NCBI RefSeq assembly: GCF_938041645.1
Contig: NZ_CALIST010000005.1
Coordinates: 1 to 40,428, forward strand
DNA length: 40,428 bases
Reading direction: 5' to 3'
Source: an uncultured Campylobacter sp.
GTDB taxonomy: Bacteria > Campylobacterota > Campylobacteria > Campylobacterales > Campylobacteraceae
The translations under genes and the position numbers were made by a program. The notes under the pieces are model-generated. The model was not told where the DNA came from. It did no database searches and worked only from the letters and a program-made list of their open reading frames with translations. How positions within the stretch are numbered: position 1 is the stretch's first letter; every line of letters begins with the position of its first letter. Of the stretch, positions 32,951 to 40,428 are shown in pieces.

Positions 32951-33361
32951 ATTCTCTCTTTAACTAAAATTTCGCGACAGACCTATCGGGGCGAAATTCT
33001 ATCTGCAAAAATTCTAGCGCTCAATTCTTTACTATGCAAAAATTGCTACTTAGTTTGCGTGGCATAAAATTCCGTCGTGCCAAATTTTTTCACAAAAATT
33101 CCATCACGAAACTTAGATCACAAAATTCATAGAAAAATTCCGCCTTTTTGCTACGAAATTTTATCTTTTTACGCTACAAATTTTTATAGCCTGCTATGCA
33201 ATTTCATTGCCTAAATTTAGTTTTCGAAATTCCTTAAATTTTGCGACCGCACTCCGCAACTCGCCACAAAATTTCGCCTTTTAAATTATCACAGATTTTA
33301 CACCATAAAATTTTGCTTTCGCACCGATGTAAATCCGCGGCATAAAATTATGCGAGATATT
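32951..33361 (+). other. Intergenic region
   Basis: 411 AT-rich bases with many variants of AAAATTCC and AAATTTT in loose repeats. There is no supported gene. The surE promoter should lie at the left end and the 3' end of the lipoprotein transcript at the right. Confidence 0.5.
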
Positions 33362-33862
33362 CTACAACCCCGCTTTACGGCATATCTCCTCGCTCACCTG
33401 CGAATCAAGTAGGTGCGAGTTCGGATAATCGTAGAAAAATCGGTGCACTTCACGCACTCCGCTTCGCAATAAAGCTCGCGTACTAGGTGCATTGCAGTCA
33501 TTTTCGGTAATATCCTTAGTTAGCAATTTGAGATATTTTTGCCGATCGGAGCTTTTCAGGCTCGCCCAGCCGGGGCTTAGCGAGTAGGCATAGATCAGAT
33601 CGCTTCCTTGTGCGCTAATTTCTTCGAGGAAGGCAAACTGCGCGACCTTAACGTGGGGCTTGGTGCCGCCTACGTCTGCTGCGATCTCGCTAGCTGCGGC
33701 TTTAGCGACGAGTGCGGGCGAGCCTAGCTTACTAAGCGCCTCAAAACGCGCCGTTACTGCGGGATCCTCGGTGACTTGACGCTTTTGATATTTAGCCGCG
33801 CCGCAACCGCCCAGCAACATCGCGAACGCGCCGCATAGCGCTAAAATTTTAAAATTTCTCAT
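33362..33862 (-). CDS. Lipoprotein of unknown function
   Basis: A 166-residue exported lipoprotein. The signal peptide MRNFKILALCGAFAMLLGGC has a good lipobox (LLGGC, Cys20). The mature part is mainly helical and contains DPAVTARFEALSKLGS, VAQFAFLEEISAQGSDLIYA and VHRFFYDYPNSHLLDSQVSE with two Cys (NDCNAP, EEICRKAG). The family is not recognised. It is divergent from lpxB with about 68 bases between starts, so the two may share control. Confidence 0.75.
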   Translation of the reverse strand: MRNFKILALCGAFAMLLGGCGAAKYQKRQVTEDPAVTARFEALSKLGSPALVAKAAASEIAADVGGTKPHVKVAQFAFLEEISAQGSDLIYAYSLSPGWASLKSSDRQKYLKLLTKDITENDCNAPSTRALLRSGVREVHRFFYDYPNSHLLDSQVSEEICRKAGL

Positions 33863-33897
33863 CTTAAATCCTTTGTCGGCTTAATTTTAGCACATTT

Positions 33898-33906
33898 TGC
33901 TATAAT
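33898..33906 (+). promoter_or_regulatory. Extended -10 promoter for lpxB
   Basis: TGCTATAAT at 33898-33906, 24 bases before the TTG start of lpxB, matches the extended -10 consensus of Campylobacter. Confidence 0.65.
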
Positions 33907-33930
33907 TAACAAAAATTTAAAAGGCTAAAT

Positions 33931-35118
33931 TTGAAATATTTAATCTCTTGCCTAGAACCCTCGGCGAACCTGCATTTTAAAGAGGTTCTAGCGCATCTTA
34001 AAAGGCTTGATCCTGCTTGCGAGATTTGCGGAATTTTCGATGAAAAGTTGGGCGCGCCGATATACAAAAGCAGCGAATTTTCGGCGATGGGTTTTATAGA
34101 AATTCTGCCGCTGATTTTAAAGGCTAGGCGCGCGATGGCGCAGATGACGCGGCTTGCGGCGGAGTGCGATCGCGTGCTTTTAATCGACTCGCCCGCGTTT
34201 AATCTGCCGCTAGCTCGCGCGATCAAAGAAAGCGGCGCGCGCGCGGAAATTTCATATTATATCCTGCCGCAGGTTTGGGCATGGAAGCCGCACAGAGCGG
34301 AGAAGCTGAAGGCATTTTGCGACAATCTACTCTCCATCTGGCCTTTTGAGGCAAAATTTTTCGGCGCGGATTGCAAGGGAGATAAAGGCGCCGTGTCGCA
34401 AGAAGCGGAGAGCAAAGACGCTGCGCTACAAGAAGCAAAAGATAAAGACGCTGCGCAGAAAGAGAATGCTGCGCACCCGAGCGAGCAAAGCGCCAAAACC
34501 GCAAAGTATTCTTTCGTGGGGCATCCGCTGCTTGATGAGATAAAATTCCAAAAAACAAGTTACGAAAAACAGGGCAAGATCGCCTTTATGCCGGGCTCGC
34601 GCAGGGCTGAAATTTCAAGACTGATGCCGATTTTTAGAGCCCTTGCGCCTAAATTTGAAAATAGCGAGCGAGTCTTAATAATCCCGCCGCATCTGATGGA
34701 TCAAAGAGATGAAATTTACGGGCCTCTAGACGGCTTTAGCATCGTAAACGATACTCCCGCCACGCTTAAGGATTGCGATTTTGCTTTCATCTGCTCGGGT
34801 ACGGCGACGCTTGAAGCGGCGCTCATCGGCACTCCGTTCGTGCTGTGCTACAAGGCGCGCGCATTTGACGTTTGGCTCGCGCGAAAGCTCGTAAAGCTAA
34901 AGCACGTGGGGCTTGCGAATATTATTTTTGATTTTTTGGGCGAAGAGCCGCTGCACGAGGAGCTTTTACAATCCGAAGTAAGCGCGCAAAATCTACTCGC
35001 CGCATACGAGCGCTGCGACGCTGCGAAATTTAAACTTGCGAGCAAAAAGCTGCGAGATTATCTAAAGCTCGGCTCCGGCGAAAACGTGGCAAGAATCTTA
35101 ACGCAGCCCGCGAGCTAA
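33931..35118 (+). CDS. lpxB: Lipid-A-disaccharide synthase with short repeat insertion
   Basis: LpxB joins the two acylated glucosamines of lipid A at the inner membrane. The start is TTG at 33931 with AAAAGG upstream, giving KYLISCLEPSANLHFKEVLA. Other marks are YYILPQVWAWKPHRAEKLKA, IAFMPGSRRAEISRLMPIF, FICSGTATLEAALIGTPFV and LANIIFDFLGEEPLHEELLQ. Between WPFEAKFFGADC and YSFVGHPLLDEI, normally joined by a few residues, there is an insert of about 40 residues with a tandem QEA-KDAA repeat. The length of 395 is above the family norm accordingly. greA follows with its own promoter. Confidence 0.93.
   Translation: MKYLISCLEPSANLHFKEVLAHLKRLDPACEICGIFDEKLGAPIYKSSEFSAMGFIEILPLILKARRAMAQMTRLAAECDRVLLIDSPAFNLPLARAIKESGARAEISYYILPQVWAWKPHRAEKLKAFCDNLLSIWPFEAKFFGADCKGDKGAVSQEAESKDAALQEAKDKDAAQKENAAHPSEQSAKTAKYSFVGHPLLDEIKFQKTSYEKQGKIAFMPGSRRAEISRLMPIFRALAPKFENSERVLIIPPHLMDQRDEIYGPLDGFSIVNDTPATLKDCDFAFICSGTATLEAALIGTPFVLCYKARAFDVWLARKLVKLKHVGLANIIFDFLGEEPLHEELLQSEVSAQNLLAAYERCDAAKFKLASKKLRDYLKLGSGENVARILTQPAS
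34399..34458 (+). repeat. Tandem 30-bp repeat inside lpxB
   Basis: Two units starting CAAGAAGC at 34399 and 34429, each with AAAGACGCTGCGC, encode QEAESKDAAL and QEAKDKDAAQ. The unit is a multiple of three, so the frame is kept. Confidence 0.75.
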
Positions 35119-35138
35119 AATTTTAAGGCTAAAGCTTA

Positions 35139-35144
35139 TATAAT
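35139..35144 (+). promoter_or_regulatory. Probable -10 element for greA
   Basis: TATAAT in the context GCTTATATAATTTG, 23 bases before the greA ATG, with AAGGAAG between. Confidence 0.5.
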
Positions 35145-35166
35145 TTGATAAAAAGAAAGGAAGATT

Positions 35167-35658
35167 ATGACGACAGAACCAATGACGCTTTACGGATATG
35201 AAAAGATCACCTCCGAGCTCAAGGAGCTTCAGAGCGTGAAGCTGCCCCACATAGTCCAACAGATCGACATCGCGCGCGGACACGGCGATCTAAAAGAAAA
35301 TGCCGAGTACCATGCGGCGCGCGAAGAGCAAGCGTTTTTGCTATCGCGCATCGCCGAGCTTAGCGACATCATCTCTCGCTCAAAGATCATCGATCCCTCT
35401 ACCTACGAACACGACCGCGTAAAATTCGGCTCCACCGTTACCTTTATGGACGTAGAGACCGAGCGGGAGGAGGTTTACACGATCGTAGGGCTTAGCGAAG
35501 CGGACATCTCGCGCAAGCTCATCAATATTAATACGCCTCTTGCGCGCCAGCTTTTAGGCAAGGCAGAGGGCGATCAGGTGGTGCTTCAGCTGCCATCAGG
35601 CACGCGCGACGTGGAAATTTTAAGCGTCGAATACAAGCCGATAAAATTTGAGAATTAG
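35167..35658 (+). CDS. greA: Transcription elongation factor GreA
   Basis: GreA rescues backtracked RNA polymerase by stimulating transcript cleavage. The 163-residue product has the N-terminal coiled coil (YEKITSELKELQSVKLPHIV, with the tip acidic region GDLKENAEYHAAREEQA) and the C-terminal FKBP-like domain (VKFGSTVTFMDVETEREEVY, INTPLARQLLGKAEGDQVVL). Its stop is one base before the argC start. Confidence 0.96.
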   Translation: MTTEPMTLYGYEKITSELKELQSVKLPHIVQQIDIARGHGDLKENAEYHAAREEQAFLLSRIAELSDIISRSKIIDPSTYEHDRVKFGSTVTFMDVETEREEVYTIVGLSEADISRKLININTPLARQLLGKAEGDQVVLQLPSGTRDVEILSVEYKPIKFEN

Positions 35659-35659
35659 C

Positions 35660-36667
35660 GTGAAAAAAGTAGGCATCATCGGCGTTAGCGGCTATACGGG
35701 GCTTGAGCTGATTAAGGCTCTACTTTCTCACCCAGGCTTTGAAATTTCATATTTAGGCGCTTCGGCGCAGGGCGAAATAAGCGAAATTTTCCCGCAGCTT
35801 CGCGGCGTGTTTGAGATGCACGTAGAAGCCGCGGATGCTCGTGTTGCGGCGCAAAGATGCGATCTTGTTTTCTTGGCGCTGCCGCATGAAAAAGCGATGG
35901 AATTTGCTCGCGAAATTTTAAAATTTAAAAGCGTCAAGGTAGTCGATCTATCGGCTGATTACCGCCTAAGCCGCGAGCTTTACGAGAAAAATTACACCAC
36001 GCATTTAGACCCCCGTAATTTAGCCCACGCCGTTTACGGACTGCCCGAGCTAAATCGCGAGAAGATCCGCGCGGCACGGCTTACGGCAAATCCGGGTTGC
36101 TATCCTACCTGCTCTATTTTGGCGCTTGCGCCGTTCGTACGGCTACTAGATCCTAGTATCGGCGTATTTATCGACGCAAAAAGCGGAGTAAGCGGCGCAG
36201 GCAAGGCCCTTAAAGCAAGTAGCCATTTCGTAAGCGTGAACGAAAACGCAAATGCCTACTCGCCGATCTCGCATCGCCATGCAGACGAGATCAAAGAGCA
36301 GCTACAAATTTTAAAAGGCGGCGAATTTAGCACGCTTTTCGTGCCGAATTTGCTGCCGATTACGCGCGGGATGCTAGTTAGCGCGTTTGGCGTACTGCAA
36401 AATAGCGTGGACGCAGAGGCGGTGCTGCGGGAGTTTTACGCAAACGAGCCTTTCGTGCGCGTCCGAAGCGAACCCGTGAGTATAAAAAACGTCGCAGGGA
36501 CGCACTTTTGCGATATTTTTGTAAAAACTGCGGGCGATAAAATTTGGATCAACTCGGCGATCGATAATCTTTTGCGCGGAGCTTCGTCACAGGCGATCGC
36601 AAACGCAAATTTAATGTGCGGATTCGCCGAAGATACGGCGCTACCGCGCATCGCGCACGGAATTTAA
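35660..36667 (+). CDS. argC: N-acetyl-gamma-glutamyl-phosphate reductase
   Basis: This is the third step of arginine synthesis: NADPH-dependent reduction of acetylglutamyl phosphate. GTG at 35660 gives the normal start KKVGIIGVSGYTGLELIKAL; an in-frame TTG at 35648 would begin within greA. Other marks are VFLALPHEKAMEFA, VDLSADYRL, the catalytic Cys in ANPGCYPTCSI, DAKSGVSGAGK and AIDNLLRGASSQAIANANLM. The product is 335 residues, the usual length. Confidence 0.94.
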   Translation: MKKVGIIGVSGYTGLELIKALLSHPGFEISYLGASAQGEISEIFPQLRGVFEMHVEAADARVAAQRCDLVFLALPHEKAMEFAREILKFKSVKVVDLSADYRLSRELYEKNYTTHLDPRNLAHAVYGLPELNREKIRAARLTANPGCYPTCSILALAPFVRLLDPSIGVFIDAKSGVSGAGKALKASSHFVSVNENANAYSPISHRHADEIKEQLQILKGGEFSTLFVPNLLPITRGMLVSAFGVLQNSVDAEAVLREFYANEPFVRVRSEPVSIKNVAGTHFCDIFVKTAGDKIWINSAIDNLLRGASSQAIANANLMCGFAEDTALPRIAHGI

Positions 36668-36709
36668 ACGATGAGCTTTTTGCAAAAGCCGCCACGTGCC
36701 GGAGTCTAG

Positions 36710-37444
36710 ATGCAAAATGATCAAATTCAGACGATAAAACCGGGCGCGATCTTTATCGGCGATGCGCATGCGGGCGTAAGCAGGCCGCAATTTTTAAAAT
36801 TCTTGCGCGCGCTGTGTTCCACGCAAAGCCTGCCGCCTCAAATTTTTATGATGGGCGATATGTTTGATTTTTTGGCAAACACGACCTACGTGCAGCGCTT
36901 CTACGAAGAGGAGATCGCGCTAATAAACGAGCTGTCGCGAAAATGCGAAATTTTTTACTTCGAGGGCAACCACGATTTTAATCTGCGCGAAATTTTCCCC
37001 CGCGCAAAAGTTTATCCAAACGCCGCGCAGCCTGCTAAATTTATCTGCGAGAGCGGCGAAGCGGTACAGATTGCACACGGCGATCTGTTTTTGCCGCGCC
37101 TGACGCAGTTTGCGCTGCTTTCGCTACGAAATAGAGCTTTCTTAAAATTGATGGATCTGCTAGATCGCGCTTTAAAATTTAAAATTTCAAAGATGATCTT
37201 AAAATCACAAGAGGGAAAAAATCTATACAAAAAAATGCCAAACTTTAAGGATATAATCGCACCGAAGATCGATTTTTACGCGGAAAATTTAATCATCGAA
37301 GGGCACTATCATCAAGATGAAATTTTATATTTCGGCGAGAAAAAATATATAAATTTGTGTTCGTTCGGGGTCGGGAGCAAAATTTACGAGGTCTCAAAAA
37401 GCGAAAAATTTATGCTAATTCCAAAAAACTTAAACTTAAATTAG
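36710..37444 (+). CDS. LpxH-like metallophosphoesterase
   Basis: A 244-residue calcineurin-like phosphoesterase. Metal ligands lie in AIFIGDAHAGVSR, MMGDMFDFL, YFEGNHDFNLREIFP, AHGDLFLPR and IIEGHYHQDE. The layout resembles UDP-2,3-diacylglucosamine hydrolase (LpxH), and being three genes after lpxB fits a role in lipid A synthesis, but that is inference. GGAG lies five bases before the ATG. It is the probable counterpart of Cj0286c. Confidence 0.75.
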   Translation: MQNDQIQTIKPGAIFIGDAHAGVSRPQFLKFLRALCSTQSLPPQIFMMGDMFDFLANTTYVQRFYEEEIALINELSRKCEIFYFEGNHDFNLREIFPRAKVYPNAAQPAKFICESGEAVQIAHGDLFLPRLTQFALLSLRNRAFLKLMDLLDRALKFKISKMILKSQEGKNLYKKMPNFKDIIAPKIDFYAENLIIEGHYHQDEILYFGEKKYINLCSFGVGSKIYEVSKSEKFMLIPKNLNLN

Positions 37445-37445
37445 C

Positions 37446-37451
37446 TATAAT
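37446..37451 (+). promoter_or_regulatory. Probable -10 element for serB
   Basis: TATAAT in the context TTAGCTATAATTCC begins two bases after the upstream stop codon and 30 before the serB start. Confidence 0.5.
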
Positions 37452-37475
37452 TCCTAAATTTTTGCGAGGATGTTT

Positions 37476-38099
37476 ATGATAAAGCTTTGTGTTTTCGACT
37501 TTGATTCTACGCTGATGGACGGCGAAACGATAGGTTTTTTCGCCGCTAAAATGGGCACGCAGCGACAAGTTAGCGAAATTACGAAGCGCGCGATGGCGGG
37601 AGAGCTTGATTTTTTCGAGAGCCTTAGCGAGCGCGTGGCGCTGATAAAGGGGATGAGGCTTAGCGATGCTAAAGCTATCGCGGAAAGCTTGCCTTTCGTT
37701 TGCGGCGCTAGCGAGATCATCGCGTATCTGAAAAATAAAGGCATAAAAGTAATCGTCTTTAGCGGCGGATTTCATCTCGCTACCGACGCCGCGCAGAAAA
37801 AACTGGGTTTTGACGCGAGCTTTGCGAACTATCTGCATGAAAAAAACGGAATTTTAACCGGGCTTTTCGGCGGCGAGATGATGTTTGGCTACTCAAAAGG
37901 CGTCCTGCTTGCGCAGCTTAAATCGCTGATGGGCCTAAGCGCAAGCGAAGTAATGTGCGTGGGAGACGGCGCGAACGACGTTTCGATGTTTCGCGAGGCG
38001 GGGCTTAAAATCGCCTTTTGCGCGAATGAAATTTTAAAAGAACACGCGAGCGTCTGCATTGAAAAAAAGGATTTGAAGGAGATTATGAAATATGTATGA
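37476..38099 (+). CDS. serB: Phosphoserine phosphatase
   Basis: The last step of serine synthesis, by a HAD-family phosphatase. The nucleophile motif is VFDFDSTLMDGETIG; motif II is VIVFSGGFH and motif IV is VMCVGDGANDVSMFREAG. The ribosome site GCGAGG directly abuts the ATG at 37470, so the ATG six bases later at 37476 is the likelier start and gives 207 residues. It overlaps tal by 8 bases. Confidence 0.93.
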   Translation: MIKLCVFDFDSTLMDGETIGFFAAKMGTQRQVSEITKRAMAGELDFFESLSERVALIKGMRLSDAKAIAESLPFVCGASEIIAYLKNKGIKVIVFSGGFHLATDAAQKKLGFDASFANYLHEKNGILTGLFGGEMMFGYSKGVLLAQLKSLMGLSASEVMCVGDGANDVSMFREAGLKIAFCANEILKEHASVCIEKKDLKEIMKYV

Positions 38100-39099
38100 T
38101 AAAGCCCTAAATTTCAGCCTTTGGTGCGACTTTTTGGAGCGCGATTTTATCGATAAAGATTTCGACGAGCTGATCAAAAAAGGCATAATTAACGGCGCGA
38201 CTTCCAATCCCGCGATCTTTAAAAACGCAATCCTAAGCTCTCCCGCATACGACTCGGCTAAAGAGGAATTTAGAAAAAAAGAGCCTAAAAAGCTGTATGA
38301 AATTTTAGCCACCGCAGACATCAGAAGCGCGGCGGAGAGCCTGCTTAAAAATTTTATCAACGGCGATGACGGCTTTGTGAGCATCGAGGTTGATCCGTGC
38401 TTTGCAGACGACGCCGAGGCGATGTATCGCGAGGGTAAGCACCTATACGGCACGATCGGCATGCCAAACGTTATGATAAAAATCCCCGCGACCAAGGCGG
38501 GCTACGAAGCGATGCACGATCTACTGAAAAAGGGGATCAGCGTAAACGCGACCTTGGTTTTTTCGCCGGAGCAGACCGAAAAATGTATCGAGGCGATAAA
38601 AGAGGGGATCGCAGGCTTTCGTCGCTACTTCCCGAAGGCAAATTTACCAAAAACAGTAATTAGCATCTTCGTTAGCCGCTTCGATAGGTTACTAGATGAA
38701 AAAATGGCCGCAGCGGACCTTCCTACCGGTAAAATCGGTATAATGAACGCGGCAAAGTGCTACAATATCATCGCTAAAGAAAATTTAAACTACGTAAAGC
38801 CGCTGTTTGCGAGCACGGGGGTAAAAGGAAACGATCTGCCGAAGGACTACTACGTAAGCGAGCTGATGTATCCGAGCTGCGTAAACACAGCGCCGCTTGA
38901 TACCATAAAGGCTTTTGTAAGCGGCGATCAAAAACCCAAAACGCCACCGAGCGATGCGCAGATAGAGGAATTTTTCGAGCGCGTAGCGGATGCGAAGATC
39001 GATATGAAAAAGGCGTATAAAAAGCTACTCGATGACGGGCTAGTAGCCTTTGAAGAGGCATTTAAAGAGATAATAAAAACACTTAAAAAGGAGAAATGA
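38092..39099 (+). CDS. tal: Transaldolase
   Basis: A pentose phosphate pathway enzyme that moves dihydroxyacetone units. The 335-residue product has GATSNPAIFKNAIL near the start, the Schiff-base Lys in NVMIKIPATKAGYEA, VNATLVFSPEQ and TVISIFVSRFDRLLDEK. Campylobacters lack a complete glycolysis, so transaldolase and transketolase feed sugar phosphates to lipid and nucleotide synthesis. It overlaps serB by 8 bases and pilT by 4. Confidence 0.95.
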   Translation: MYDKALNFSLWCDFLERDFIDKDFDELIKKGIINGATSNPAIFKNAILSSPAYDSAKEEFRKKEPKKLYEILATADIRSAAESLLKNFINGDDGFVSIEVDPCFADDAEAMYREGKHLYGTIGMPNVMIKIPATKAGYEAMHDLLKKGISVNATLVFSPEQTEKCIEAIKEGIAGFRRYFPKANLPKTVISIFVSRFDRLLDEKMAAADLPTGKIGIMNAAKCYNIIAKENLNYVKPLFASTGVKGNDLPKDYYVSELMYPSCVNTAPLDTIKAFVSGDQKPKTPPSDAQIEEFFERVADAKIDMKKAYKKLLDDGLVAFEEAFKEIIKTLKKEK

Positions 39100-40316
39100 T
39101 GGCGGGTTCTATAGATTATTCGCAGTATCAAGTTGACGCTTCTACACTGGATTTTAAGCAGCGAGACAGGCTAAATAAATATTTGGAATTTTTGATCCAA
39201 AACGGCGGTAGCGACCTTCATATAAAATCGGGCGCGGTTATCAGAGGTCGTATCCACGGCGAGCTGGTAAAATTTAGCAAAACGCCATTTTTGAAAGAAG
39301 ATGCGATGACACTAGCTAAGGAGCTTCTCATCACGCGCTTTCCGGAGCTTATCGAGAAAAAGAGCGTGGATTTTACCTATAAGCTGAACGAAGATTATCG
39401 CTTCCGCGTTAATATTTTTTTTCAGATCGACGGTATCAGCGCGGTTTTCCGAACGATCCCGGTTAAAATTCCGGAAATCGACGAGCTGGGCTTACCGCCT
39501 TCGATCAAAGATATTTGCGACACAGCTATGCGCGGTGTCGTGCTGCTTACCGGACCTACAGGAAGCGGAAAGACGACAACGATCGCAAGCATGATCAATC
39601 GCATAAATAGACAAAGAACCAGCCACGTCGTTACGATCGAAGACCCCGTCGAGTTCGTATTTAAAGACGATAAATGCATCATCAACCAGCGTGCTATCGG
39701 CGAGGACTGCAACAACTTCGCAGATTCGCTTCGCGCCGCGCTACGAGAGGATCCGGACGTAATATTTGTGGGCGAGATGCGCGATTTGGAGACGATCGAG
39801 ACCGCGCTTCACGCCGCAGAAACGGGCCACTTAGTGTTTTCGACGGTGCACACCATCGATGCGAAAGAGACGGTAAACCGAATCATCGCGATGTTTGAGC
39901 AGGCTGAGCAGGAGCGTATCCGAATGACGCTAGCGTCCGTCCTAGAGGCGGTCATCTCTCAGCGCCTTGCCCGTACTATCGAGGGCAAACGTGTGGCCGT
40001 CGTTGAAATTTTACGCAAAAACACCCGTATTAAGGATATGATACTTGATGCGCGCGACGATGAAATTCCTGACGCGATTGCCGACGGTCGCAACACCTAC
40101 GGCATGCAGACCTTCGATCAGCACCTGCTTGATCTTTACAGAGATGGCATCATTACCCGCGAGGAGGCGCTGGATAAGGCCTCTAAGCGAAACGACCTCG
40201 ATCTGCAGATCAAAAACGTAGATCTTGCCAAAAAAAGGGATTTGGCAGCAGAATCCGGAGAGAGCGCCGAAGAGATGCTTGCGGGCGAAGTCGTACAGCT
40301 AAAAGAGATCCGCTGA
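39096..40316 (+). CDS. pilT: PilT-like type IV pilus retraction ATPase
   Basis: A 406-residue hexameric secretion ATPase of the PilT type. The N-terminal domain (FLIQNGGSDLHIKSGAVIRG) is followed by Walker A GPTGSGKTTTIASMI, the Asp box TIEDPVEFVF, Walker B DPDVIFVGEMRDLETIETAL and the His box STVHTIDAKETVNRIIAMF. The C-terminus carries a long charged extension. AAGGAG at 39088-39093 can serve the ATG at 39096 or 39099. No other pilus genes are in the window, so the partner system is not visible. Confidence 0.9.
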   Translation: MMAGSIDYSQYQVDASTLDFKQRDRLNKYLEFLIQNGGSDLHIKSGAVIRGRIHGELVKFSKTPFLKEDAMTLAKELLITRFPELIEKKSVDFTYKLNEDYRFRVNIFFQIDGISAVFRTIPVKIPEIDELGLPPSIKDICDTAMRGVVLLTGPTGSGKTTTIASMINRINRQRTSHVVTIEDPVEFVFKDDKCIINQRAIGEDCNNFADSLRAALREDPDVIFVGEMRDLETIETALHAAETGHLVFSTVHTIDAKETVNRIIAMFEQAEQERIRMTLASVLEAVISQRLARTIEGKRVAVVEILRKNTRIKDMILDARDDEIPDAIADGRNTYGMQTFDQHLLDLYRDGIITREEALDKASKRNDLDLQIKNVDLAKKRDLAAESGESAEEMLAGEVVQLKEIR

Positions 40317-40389
40317 GTTGCAAATTTTAAAATTCTAAATTCTTGCAATTTAAAATTTTAAAGAATTTTGCTTTGAAATTTTAAAATTT

Positions 40390-40428
40390 ATGCAGGATAA
40401 TAATATAAGCGCAGATACCCCTCTTCAT
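40390..40428 (+). CDS. Possible start of another gene, cut by window end
   Basis: An ATG at 40390, directly after a perfect AAATTTTAAAATTT palindrome (40376-40389), opens 13 codons (MQDNNISADTPLH) to the window end. No clear ribosome site is seen, so this is tentative. Confidence 0.25.
   Translation, partial: MQDNNISADTPLH

Noticed and set aside
1..40428. tRNA or rRNA genes
   Set aside because: The longer gaps were scanned for T-loop GGTTCGAATC-like motifs and none was found in a plausible fold.

Overview
The window reads as chromosomal DNA of a Campylobacter species. The run atpA-atpG-atpD-atpC, then tolQ-tolR-tolA-tolB-pal-cpoB, slyD, fabD, mtnN and a ttcA-like gene matches, from memory, the order Cj0105-Cj0118 of C. 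jejuni. surE-tcdA and lpxB-greA-...-serB-tal also recall blocks of that genome. Base composition is clearly richer in G+C than C. jejuni, which suggests one of the high-GC oral species (C. gracilis, C. showae, C. rectus type). The species cannot be fixed from the sequence alone.

Layout. (1) 1-11907, + strand: ATP synthase genes (atpA lacks its 5' end), the Tol-Pal envelope system with a frameshifted TolA-C-like gene between tolA and tolB, then slyD, fabD, mtnN and a TtcA-like gene, mostly overlapping or closely spaced. (2) 11908-13105: about 1.2 kb of repeat-rich non-coding DNA holding a degenerate 35-bp tandem repeat and a duplicated 70-bp block. (3) 13106-18544: aldehyde dehydrogenase; an AT-richer minus-strand cassette of four small membrane or lipoprotein genes, one frameshifted at an (AT)5 tract; thiL with a repeat-built insertion of about 143 residues; and a DUF417 membrane protein. 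(4) 18957-22717: an exported Ntn-type asparaginase, a polynucleotide kinase-RNA ligase fusion, a metallophosphoesterase, and then a second copy of only the 3' end of the asparaginase gene. (5) 23548-27931: a two-component system, a DUF1104 periplasmic protein with a Met/His/Cys-rich tail, a DUF1275 membrane protein and Cu/Zn superoxide dismutase. (6) 27996-30828, minus strand: nitroreductase, modD, modA and modB, with no modC in the window. (7) 31510-40428: tcdA and surE, a lipoprotein, lpxB (with a short repeat-built insertion), greA, argC, an LpxH-like phosphoesterase, serB, tal, pilT and the probable start of one more gene.

The best candidate for an undescribed system is the kinase-ligase plus phosphoesterase pair at 20300-22474. 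It holds the three activities of an RNA end-healing and sealing pathway in two genes, and it sits between a complete asparaginase gene and an isolated second asparaginase 3' end that encodes almost the same peptide. That arrangement looks like an acquisition scar. A second theme is repeat-driven change: intergenic repeats, in-frame repeat insertions in two housekeeping enzymes (ThiL, LpxB), and two single-step frameshifts in short A or AT tracts.

All family assignments come from reading motifs and remembered families. No database search was run.
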